Source of the DNA: Cytophagaceae bacterium
GTDB taxonomy: Bacteria > Bacteroidota > Bacteroidia > Cytophagales > Spirosomataceae
DNA: 39,078 nt
Direction: 5' to 3'
Assembly (NCBI GenBank): GCA_027488335.1
Contig: JAIYBU010000160.1
Coordinates: 1 to 39,078, forward strand
The translations under genes and the position numbers were made by a program. This document shows, piece after piece, positions 32,866 to 39,078 of the stretch (position 1 is its first letter; the number at the start of each line of letters is the position of its first letter). Under the pieces are notes generated by a model. It was not told the DNA's origin. It saw only the letters and a list, made by a program, of their open reading frames with translations, and made no database searches.

Positions 32866-34056
32866 ATGAAAACAATAAAAACACAAGTTGGTATCATTGG
32901 TGCTGGCCCTGCTGGGCTTACTTTGGCTCATTGGCTTAAGCAACAAGGTATTTCGTCGGTTATCATTGAGCATCGTAGTCAAGAATATGTACAAGCACGT
33001 GTGCGTGCAGGTTTGTTGGAGCAAAACACCGTTAATATTCTTAAAAACTTAGGCTTAGCCGATAGATTGGTCAAAGAAGGTCAAGAGCATCATGGAGTAT
33101 ATTTAAATTTTGATGGAAAACGTATCAGAGTGCCATTTGGAAAGCTTACTGGCGGAAGAAATATTACTATTTATGGTCAACAAGAAGTAGTAAAAGACCT
33201 AACCGATGCCTGGGTAAATGGCGGCGAAACGCTACTTTTTGAAGCCCCTGCTCTTGAACTGGAAGGGATAGAGACCGATAGTCCGAAAATCCATTTTGAA
33301 TATGCAGGAGAAAAAGGCATTATCGAATGTGATTTTATTGCGGCTTGCGATGGTTTTCATGGTTTAGGTCGAAAATCAATGCCAAAAGATGCTTATAAAG
33401 AATATACAATCACGTATCCATTTAGTTGGTTGGGAATTTTGGCAAACGTTGCACCGTCTTCCGAAGAGTTGATTTATGCTTACCACGAGCGTGGTTTTGC
33501 CTTACACAGTTTGCGTTCGGAAAAAGTCAGTCGCCTTTACATTCAAGTTGACAACGATGACCATGTAGATAATTGGACAGATGAGCAGATTTGGGAAGAA
33601 CTTTCTGTGCGTCTTGGCACCGAAGGATGGAAACTCAATTCAGGCCCAATTTTCGAGAAAAGTATCACGCCAATGCGTAGCTATTTTATTGATAATATGC
33701 AGCACGGACGCTTGTTTTTAGCAGGTGATGCAGCTCATATTGTGCCACCAACGGGTGGAAAAGGGCTAAATTTAGCAGTTGCCGATGTAAAACATTTGGT
33801 AGATGGTTTTACCGATTTTTATAAGAATAATTCGATGAAAGAACTGGATAATTACTCAACAATCGCCCTAAAACGCATCTGGAGAGCCCAAGATTTCTCT
33901 AATTTCATGACCACATTGTTCCATAAACAATACGAACACGGTTCATTTCAATATCAGTTACAAAAAGCTAAATTTGATTATATTTCGTTATCAGAAGCTT
34001 ATGCCACAACGATTGCAGAAAACTATGTTGGATTGCCGTTTGAGACGTTTGAATAA
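32866..34056 (+). CDS. pobA: 4-hydroxybenzoate 3-monooxygenase
   Basis: FAD-dependent hydroxylase converting 4-hydroxybenzoate to protocatechuate with NAD(P)H and O2. The 396-residue length matches known PobA (about 394). FAD-binding GAGPAGL is at 12-18, the RVRAGLLEQNTV segment at about 44-55, the DG motif at ACDGFHG, and the GD motif LAGDAAHIVPPTGGKGLNLAVAD near 285. It lies inside the pca operon 19 bases after pcaL and supplies the substrate of PcaGH, linking the upper hydroxycinnamate block to ring cleavage. Followed by a dispersed hairpin repeat. Confidence 0.96.
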   Translation: MKTIKTQVGIIGAGPAGLTLAHWLKQQGISSVIIEHRSQEYVQARVRAGLLEQNTVNILKNLGLADRLVKEGQEHHGVYLNFDGKRIRVPFGKLTGGRNITIYGQQEVVKDLTDAWVNGGETLLFEAPALELEGIETDSPKIHFEYAGEKGIIECDFIAACDGFHGLGRKSMPKDAYKEYTITYPFSWLGILANVAPSSEELIYAYHERGFALHSLRSEKVSRLYIQVDNDDHVDNWTDEQIWEELSVRLGTEGWKLNSGPIFEKSITPMRSYFIDNMQHGRLFLAGDAAHIVPPTGGKGLNLAVADVKHLVDGFTDFYKNNSMKELDNYSTIALKRIWRAQDFSNFMTTLFHKQYEHGSFQYQLQKAKFDYISLSEAYATTIAENYVGLPFETFE

Positions 34057-34057
34057 A

Positions 34058-34083
34058 CTGTGGAGCGAACTTCCAGTTCGCAG
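34058..34083 (+). repeat. Dispersed hairpin element, copy 3
   Basis: Begins one base after the pobA stop codon with CTGTGGAGCGA, continuing with TCCAG and TTCGCAG; arms GCGAACT (34065-34071) and AGTTCGC (34075-34081) pair around TCC. Same layout as copies at 16570 and 26518. Confidence 0.75.
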
Positions 34084-34110
34084 ATTATATTAACATATAA
34101 AAAAGACTAC

Positions 34111-35457
34111 ATGAAACAAGTACCCATAATAGATTTACATACGGCCGCTTCGATGGTCAAAGATGGAGATGTTCTGTTACAAGGCGGTTTTGGCATGACA
34201 GGAAATCCTGTACACTTAATGCACGCTTTGGCAGAAGCAGGCACGAAAAACCTAACTTTTATTGGTAATAATACGGGTGAACCAGGGTTGGGTGGTGATA
34301 GACTTCTCGCAAACGGACAACTTAAAAAAGTAATAGGCTCGTTTTTTACCTCAAATCCGAATGCAGTAAAAGCAGTGCAAGCTGGATTAGTAGAGGCTGA
34401 ACTTCTACCACAAGGAACATTGGCCGAAGCTATTCGTGCGGGCGGTGCAGGTATCGGAGGTTTTTACACACCTACCTCAGCAGGAACAAAAATTGCCGAA
34501 GGCCGAGAAACCAAAGTAATTGATGGCGTAGAGCAAGTTTTTATCAAAGGAATTAGAGGAAATGTAGCATTTATTCGTGCTTGGCGTGCCGATACCGCAG
34601 GAAATTTGCAATACCGAATGACGGAAAATAACTTCAATAAAGCGATGGCAACCGCTGCCGATTTGGTCATTGCCGAAGTAGAAGAAATCGTTCCTATCGG
34701 CAAAATTGCCCCTGAAAATATACATACACAAGGTTGTTTTGTAGATTATTTGGTGCAAGCCACGCTTACGCTTGAAGATTTAGGCACATCGGCATCGGTT
34801 TCGTCTTCAAAGAAAGTTGATGAGGTGAGAATGAACATGGCAAAACGTGCCTTGGCCGAACTAAAAAAAGGTGATGTAGTAAATCTCGGAATCGGAATTC
34901 CAACTTTGGTAGCCGATTTAATCACCGAAGAGCACGGAATTATTCTTCATACCGAAAATGGAATGTTAGGCGTAGGCCCAGTGCCAACCGATGGTGGCGG
35001 AGCAATGGATTATCCAGTAAATGCAGGTAAAATTCCTGTAACGCCCTTACAAGGAAGTAGCTATTTTGATAGTGCCGAATCGTTTGCCATGATTCGTGGC
35101 GGCCATATCGACGTAGCCATCATGGGAGGTTTAGAATGTGATGAAGCCGCAAATCTCGCTAACTGGGCAGTACCAGGAAAGCCTCTTTTGGGCGTTGGTG
35201 GAGCAATGGATTTGGCTAAAGGAGCAAAAAGGCTCATTATTACCATGACACACACAAATTCCGATGGTTCACCTAAAATCGTACCATCATGCGTGTTACC
35301 ATTGACGGCTTCGGGAGTTGTAAGCATGATTATCACTGATTTGGCGGTTTTTGCGTACCCAGCAGGCCAACTTACGCTTATCGGCCTCATGCCAAATGTT
35401 ACTTTAGATGAAGTAAAATCAAAAACAAGTGCTAAGTTTGAGATAAAGTTAGATTAA
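34111..35457 (+). CDS. Fused 3-oxoadipate CoA-transferase (PcaIJ-type)
   Basis: Class I CoA transferase with alpha (about residues 1-225) and beta (about 240-448) halves in one chain. The alpha half has [16 protein letters not shown] and [16 protein letters not shown]; the beta half has [15 protein letters not shown] and the ENGMLGVGP motif with the probable catalytic Glu at about 282. I start at the ATG giving [10 protein letters not shown]; the longer GTG frame lies inside the hairpin repeat after pobA. Fused enzymes of this kind include acetoacetate and 3-oxoadipate transferases; the position between pobA and pcaF points to transfer of CoA from succinyl-CoA to 3-oxoadipate. Confidence 0.9.
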   Translation: MKQVPIIDLHTAASMVKDGDVLLQGGFGMTGNPVHLMHALAEAGTKNLTFIGNNTGEPGLGGDRLLANGQLKKVIGSFFTSNPNAVKAVQAGLVEAELLPQGTLAEAIRAGGAGIGGFYTPTSAGTKIAEGRETKVIDGVEQVFIKGIRGNVAFIRAWRADTAGNLQYRMTENNFNKAMATAADLVIAEVEEIVPIGKIAPENIHTQGCFVDYLVQATLTLEDLGTSASVSSSKKVDEVRMNMAKRALAELKKGDVVNLGIGIPTLVADLITEEHGIILHTENGMLGVGPVPTDGGGAMDYPVNAGKIPVTPLQGSSYFDSAESFAMIRGGHIDVAIMGGLECDEAANLANWAVPGKPLLGVGGAMDLAKGAKRLIITMTHTNSDGSPKIVPSCVLPLTASGVVSMIITDLAVFAYPAGQLTLIGLMPNVTLDEVKSKTSAKFEIKLD

Positions 35458-35492
35458 TAATTAATTTTAGAGAATCAAAATATGTTAAAACC

Positions 35493-35541
35493 AGAACGGT
35501 ACGCCGCTGCGGTTGGAACATCAGCGTTATCAGCGTGCTAA
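35493..35541. other. GC-richer intergenic segment between CoA transferase and pcaF
   Basis: A stretch with ACGCCGCTGCGG and the doubled TCAGCGT (ATCAGCGTTATCAGCGTGC) stands out from the AT-rich surroundings. It does not encode a protein, and folds only weakly (CGCTG with CAGCG). It may be the remnant of a small repeat. Confidence 0.35.
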
Positions 35542-35553
35542 TTGTAAAGACAA

Positions 35554-36762
35554 ATGAAAGACTCATACATAATAGATGCCATTCGTACACCAATCGGCAG
35601 TTTTGGTGGCAGTTTATCGCCCGTGCGTGCCGATGATTTGGCAGCTTTACCTATCAAAGAATTAATCAAGCGAAACCCCAATATTCCACTCGAAGCTATC
35701 GAAGATGTGATTTTGGGTTGCCACAATCAAGCTGGTGAAGACAACCGAAATGTCGCTCGTATGGCTTTACTTTTGGCAGGTTTACCTTATACCGTTCCAG
35801 GAGAAACTGTCAATCGTTTGTGTTCGTCGGGAATGTCGGCCGTTATCCATGCTAATCGTGCAATCAAAGCAGGTGATGGCGAAGTTTTTATTGCAGGAGG
35901 AATAGAACACATGACTCGTGGACCAATGGTGATGAGTAAATCTTCAAAACCATTCGGTGGAGATGTACAGCTTTTTGATTCGAGTTTTGGCTGGCGTTTT
36001 GTGAATCCACAAATGCACAAAATGTATGGCACAGATGCCATGGGTGTAACGGCCGAAAATTTGGCTGAAATGTATAACATCAGTCGTGAAGACCAAGATT
36101 TATTTGCCCTTCGTTCACAACAAAAAGCTTTCGCAGCACAACAAAATGGCATTTTAGCTGAAGAAATTGTAGGTGTTGAATTGACCGATAGAAAAGGCAA
36201 TATTACGATTTTCAACAAGGATGAATTTATTAAAGGAAGTTCAACTTTAGAAGGTTTAGCAAAGCTGAAAGCATCTTTCAAGAAAGAAAACGGTACTGTT
36301 ACCGCAGGAAATGCTTCTGGCTTGAATGATGGTGCGGCTGCCATGTATATTGCCTCAGAAAATGCCGTAAAAAGCTATAATCTTACGCCAAAAGCAAGAA
36401 TCGTATCTTCGGCAGTGGTAGGAGTAGAACCAAGAATCATGGGGATTGGCCCAGTAGGTGCAACCCAAAAAGCTCTCCAAAAAGCAGGTTTGACCTTAAA
36501 TGAGATTGATGTAATTGAGTTTAACGAAGCCTTTGCCGCTCAATGCTTGGCTGTTTCAAGAAATCTTGGTTTGGGTGATGACGATGCACGTATTAATCCA
36601 AATGGTGGAGCGATAGCCCTTGGCCATCCACTCGGAATGTCGGGTACTCGTATCATTCAAGCGGCTGTAAATCAGCTCATTAGAACAAAAAAACGTTATG
36701 CTCTCGCTTCTATGTGCGTGGGTGTAGGTATGGGTTATGCCGTGATTGTAGAGCGAGTGTAG
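35554..36762 (+). CDS. pcaF: 3-oxoadipyl-CoA thiolase
   Basis: Type II thiolase of 402 residues that splits 3-oxoadipyl-CoA into succinyl-CoA and acetyl-CoA, the last step of the beta-ketoadipate pathway. Nucleophile Cys90 is in VNRLCSSGMSAV, the NEAFAAQ motif near 325-331, His358 in GHPLGMSGTR and Cys388 in SMCVGVGMG. The N-terminus ending in AIRTPIGSFGGSLSPVRADDLAA resembles PcaF/PaaJ rather than AtoB-type thiolases. It closes the catabolic run and is followed by a bidirectional terminator. Confidence 0.93.
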   Translation: MKDSYIIDAIRTPIGSFGGSLSPVRADDLAALPIKELIKRNPNIPLEAIEDVILGCHNQAGEDNRNVARMALLLAGLPYTVPGETVNRLCSSGMSAVIHANRAIKAGDGEVFIAGGIEHMTRGPMVMSKSSKPFGGDVQLFDSSFGWRFVNPQMHKMYGTDAMGVTAENLAEMYNISREDQDLFALRSQQKAFAAQQNGILAEEIVGVELTDRKGNITIFNKDEFIKGSSTLEGLAKLKASFKKENGTVTAGNASGLNDGAAAMYIASENAVKSYNLTPKARIVSSAVVGVEPRIMGIGPVGATQKALQKAGLTLNEIDVIEFNEAFAAQCLAVSRNLGLGDDDARINPNGGAIALGHPLGMSGTRIIQAAVNQLIRTKKRYALASMCVGVGMGYAVIVERV

Positions 36763-36780
36763 GGACGTATCGCATATGCC
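36759..36780. repeat. Truncated palindromic element overlapping the pcaF stop
   Basis: GTAGGGACGTATCGCATATGC begins in the last codons of pcaF and resembles one arm plus centre of the palindrome at 15092-15119 (GTAGAGCCGTTGCATGC). The second arm is missing. Confidence 0.4.
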
Positions 36781-36791
36781 AGCTATCCAAT

Positions 36792-36828
36792 AAAAAATCC
36801 CCTGTTATTGCTAACAGAGGATTTTTTT
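36792..36828. terminator. Bidirectional terminator between pcaF and fusA
   Basis: A 12-position stem with one mismatch, AATCCCCTGTTA at 36796-36807 and TAACAGAGGATT at 36812-36823, loop TTGC, flanked by A and T runs. It serves both convergent genes. Confidence 0.88.
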
Positions 36829-36851
36829 ATGATTAAACGTCAAACGAAGAA

Positions 36852-38939
36852 TTAAGCGTTTTTCTTAGCAATTCCTTCAGCGATGTTTTGAGGTACGATT
36901 TCGTAGTGGTCAAACGTCAAGTTAGCCGTTGCACGACCAGATGACATTGTACGAAGGTCAGTTACATAACCGAACAATTCTGATAAAGGCACATCAGCTT
37001 TGATTACTTGCGAACCAGCTTTTGTATCCATACCTTTCATCATACCACGACGACGGTTCAAGTCACCAGTAATAGGACCTGTATATTCGTCTGGAGTAAT
37101 TACCTCAACGGCCATGATTGGCTCAAGAATTTTCGGACCAGCCTGACGTGCAGCTTCTTTGAAGCCTAAACGTGCAGCCATCTCGAATGATAATGAATCC
37201 GAGTCAACATCGTGGAATGAACCGTGGAATAAACGAACTTTCATTGAGTCAACTGGGAAACCAGCCAATGGTCCGTTTACCATTGCTTGCTCAAATCCTT
37301 TTTGGATAGCAGGGATAAATTCACGAGGAATAACACCACCCACGATTTCGTTTACGAATTCCAAGCCTGGTTTTCCATCTTCACGAGGCATGATTTCAAA
37401 TACGATGTCAGCAAATTTACCACGACCACCCGATTGTTTTTTGTAAACCTCACGGTGTTCGAATGATTTTGTCAGCGTCTCTTTGTAAGCCACCTGCGGA
37501 GCACCTTGGTTTACTTCTACCTTAAATTCACGACGCATACGGTCGATGATGATTTCAAGGTGAAGCTCACCCATACCACGGATGATTGTCTGACCTGTTT
37601 CTTCGTTCGACTCAACTGTAAGCGTTGGGTCTTCTTCAATAAGCTTCGTGATAGCTTTCGAGAAGTTATCTTGGTCAGCTGTTTTCTTAGGCTCAATTGC
37701 ATACCCGATAACTGGGTCAGGGAATACCATTGATTCAAGAACGATTGGGTTCTTCTCATCAGTCAAAGTATCACCAGTTTTGATGTCTTTGAAACCTACA
37801 ACTGCACCAATATCACCAGCACCCAATCTTGGAATTGAGTTTTGCTTATTAGCGTGCATTTGGAAGATACGAGAGATACGCTCTTTGTTTCCAGAACGGT
37901 TGTTCAAGATATAAGAACCTGCATCCAAACCACCTGAGTAAGCACGGATAAAGCACAAACGACCAACGTAAGGGTCAGTTGCGATTTTAAACGCCAACGC
38001 TGCAAATGGGTCGTCTTCTGTTGGGCGACGAGTAATTTCCGCACCTGTGTTAGGGTCAGTACCAACAATCGCTTTTTTGTCCAACGGAGAAGGCAATAAG
38101 GCCATCACGAGGTCAAGCATTGTTTGTACACCTTTATTTTTGAATGAAGAACCGCAAAGCATCGGAACGATTTTCATTGCGATAGTTGCTTCACGAAGAG
38201 CAGCCAAAATCTCATCTTCAGTGATTGATTCTGGGTCTTCGAAGTATTTCTCCATCAAAGTTTCGTCAAATTCAGCAACCGCTTCTAATAATTTTTCACG
38301 GTATTCTGTTGCTTCTTCCAACATATCATCTGGAATTGGCACTACTTGGTAAGTCATACCTTTGTCAGCCTCGTTCCAAATCATACCACGGAAGTTAATC
38401 AAGTCAACAACTCCTTTGAAGTTATCTTCCGAACCGATTGGTAGTTGCAATGGCACAGCGTAGCTACCCAACATTTCTTTCACTTGCTTACACACGTTCA
38501 AGAAATCAGCACCCGAGCGGTCCATTTTATTAACGAAGCCCAAACGAGCAACGTTATAGTTATTAGCTAAACGCCAGTTAGTTTCAGATTGAGGCTCAAC
38601 ACCATCAACCGCACTAAACAAAAATACAAGACCATCTAATACACGTAGAGAACGGTTTACTTCCACAGTAAAGTCAACGTGACCTGGGGTATCAATGATG
38701 TTGATATGGTATTTATCGCCACGGTAGTCCCAGTTTACAGTTGTCGCTGCCGAAGTGATAGTGATACCTCTTTCTTGTTCTTGCTCCATCCAGTCCATCG
38801 TTGCTGCACCATCGTGTACCTCACCGATTTTGTGACTAACGCCCGCATAGTAAAGGATACGCTCAGTGGTAGTGGTTTTACCCGCATCAATGTGGGCAGC
38901 AATACCGATATTTCTTGTGAATTTTAAATCGCGTGCCAT
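36852..38939 (-). CDS. fusA: Elongation factor G
   Basis: Translocation GTPase of 695 residues. The G motifs are all present: [17 protein letters not shown] (G1), the switch segment [21 protein letters not shown] (G3) and [10 protein letters not shown] (G4). The C-terminal domains IV-V carry the ...[25 protein letters not shown] stretch and the [16 protein letters not shown] segment near the end. Sequence is highly conserved, so this is a functional EF-G. In many bacteria fusA follows rpsL-rpsG and precedes tuf or rpsJ; here it is followed by a terminator and preceded by at least 139 non-coding bases with its own promoter, so it is a single-gene unit. Confidence 0.97.
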   Translation of the reverse strand: MARDLKFTRNIGIAAHIDAGKTTTTERILYYAGVSHKIGEVHDGAATMDWMEQEQERGITITSAATTVNWDYRGDKYHINIIDTPGHVDFTVEVNRSLRVLDGLVFLFSAVDGVEPQSETNWRLANNYNVARLGFVNKMDRSGADFLNVCKQVKEMLGSYAVPLQLPIGSEDNFKGVVDLINFRGMIWNEADKGMTYQVVPIPDDMLEEATEYREKLLEAVAEFDETLMEKYFEDPESITEDEILAALREATIAMKIVPMLCGSSFKNKGVQTMLDLVMALLPSPLDKKAIVGTDPNTGAEITRRPTEDDPFAALAFKIATDPYVGRLCFIRAYSGGLDAGSYILNNRSGNKERISRIFQMHANKQNSIPRLGAGDIGAVVGFKDIKTGDTLTDEKNPIVLESMVFPDPVIGYAIEPKKTADQDNFSKAITKLIEEDPTLTVESNEETGQTIIRGMGELHLEIIIDRMRREFKVEVNQGAPQVAYKETLTKSFEHREVYKKQSGGRGKFADIVFEIMPREDGKPGLEFVNEIVGGVIPREFIPAIQKGFEQAMVNGPLAGFPVDSMKVRLFHGSFHDVDSDSLSFEMAARLGFKEAARQAGPKILEPIMAVEVITPDEYTGPITGDLNRRRGMMKGMDTKAGSQVIKADVPLSELFGYVTDLRTMSSGRATANLTFDHYEIVPQNIAEGIAKKNA

Positions 38940-39031
38940 TTTTTTGTTTTAAATTATTTTTTGATTTGTAAGTCTCTTGTAATGAAGTGCTTATCTAACG
39001 CGTAAAAAACACTCCTTTTCAAATTAGGGTG

Positions 39032-39039
39032 CAAAGGTA
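39032..39039 (-). promoter_or_regulatory. Promoter -7 element of fusA
   Basis: On the minus strand TACCTTTG, followed by C, matches the strong form of the Bacteroidota -7 element. Transcription would begin near 39025, leaving a leader of about 85 bases. The -33 TTTG is not clear (GATTTAA at about the right place). Confidence 0.7.
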
Positions 39040-39078
39040 GGAGTTTTTTTTGGTTAAATCATTAGTTTTCTCTAAAAA

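Noticed and set aside
35787..36344. 185-residue open frame antisense to pcaF
   Set aside because: Mirror frame of a well-conserved thiolase gene; composition is that of a shadow frame, with no start context or family motif.
1..39078. CRISPR array, tRNA, rRNA, insertion sequence or defence island
   Set aside because: No regularly spaced repeats, no tRNA-like cloverleaf noticed by eye, and no transposase, nuclease or toxin gene among the coding regions.

Overview
The window looks like chromosomal DNA of a Bacteroidota bacterium, probably of the order Cytophagales. I judge this from AT-rich sequence, TAnnTTTG-type -7 promoter elements, starts without Shine-Dalgarno sites, lipoproteins with a Cys-after-signal motif, a eukaryote-type (GT3) glycogen synthase, and the family flavour of the housekeeping proteins. 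The genus cannot be read from the sequence. No rRNA, tRNA, CRISPR array, transposase or phage gene is visible, and no gap between genes exceeds 300 bases.

Left part (1-16.6 kb) is mixed housekeeping and accessory sequence: dxr (isoprenoid synthesis), an RluA-type pseudouridine synthase, a Tat-exported sugar-isomerase-like TIM barrel, two lipoproteins, an EamA permease, GT3 glycogen synthase, plsY, an M20 peptidase with an FAD-linked 2-hydroxyacid dehydrogenase, murQ, a BatA-like VWA membrane protein, a serine hydrolase and rimO.

Middle and right part (16.6-36.8 kb) is one nearly uninterrupted aromatic-acid catabolic supercluster. Upper block: AraC regulator, enoyl-CoA hydratase, feruloyl/coumaroyl-CoA synthetase, 3-hydroxyacyl-CoA dehydrogenase (SDR) and a CouO-like amidohydrolase. 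Together these would perform CoA-dependent beta-oxidative deacetylation of p-hydroxycinnamates to p-hydroxybenzoates plus acetyl-CoA. Linker block: a PhzS-like flavin monooxygenase, an exported DUF3237 protein, an AAHS-type aromatic acid/H+ symporter, a MetE-C-like zinc methyltransferase homologue and a secreted alpha/beta hydrolase. Lower block, divergent from a PobR-like AraC gene: pcaH, pcaG, pcaB, pcaL (PcaD-PcaC fusion), pobA, a fused PcaIJ-type CoA transferase and pcaF. This gives a complete inferred route from p-coumarate through 4-hydroxybenzoate and protocatechuate to succinyl-CoA and acetyl-CoA. No recognisable vanillate demethylase is present, so the fate of ferulate's methoxyl group is open and makes the MetE-like gene interesting.

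The right edge carries fusA (EF-G) on the minus strand with a clear Bacteroidota promoter. Intergenic regions hold several short hairpin repeats: a 27-base element in three copies, a 28-base palindrome, AACATT-type repeats and a 17-bp hairpin, plus good rho-independent terminators.
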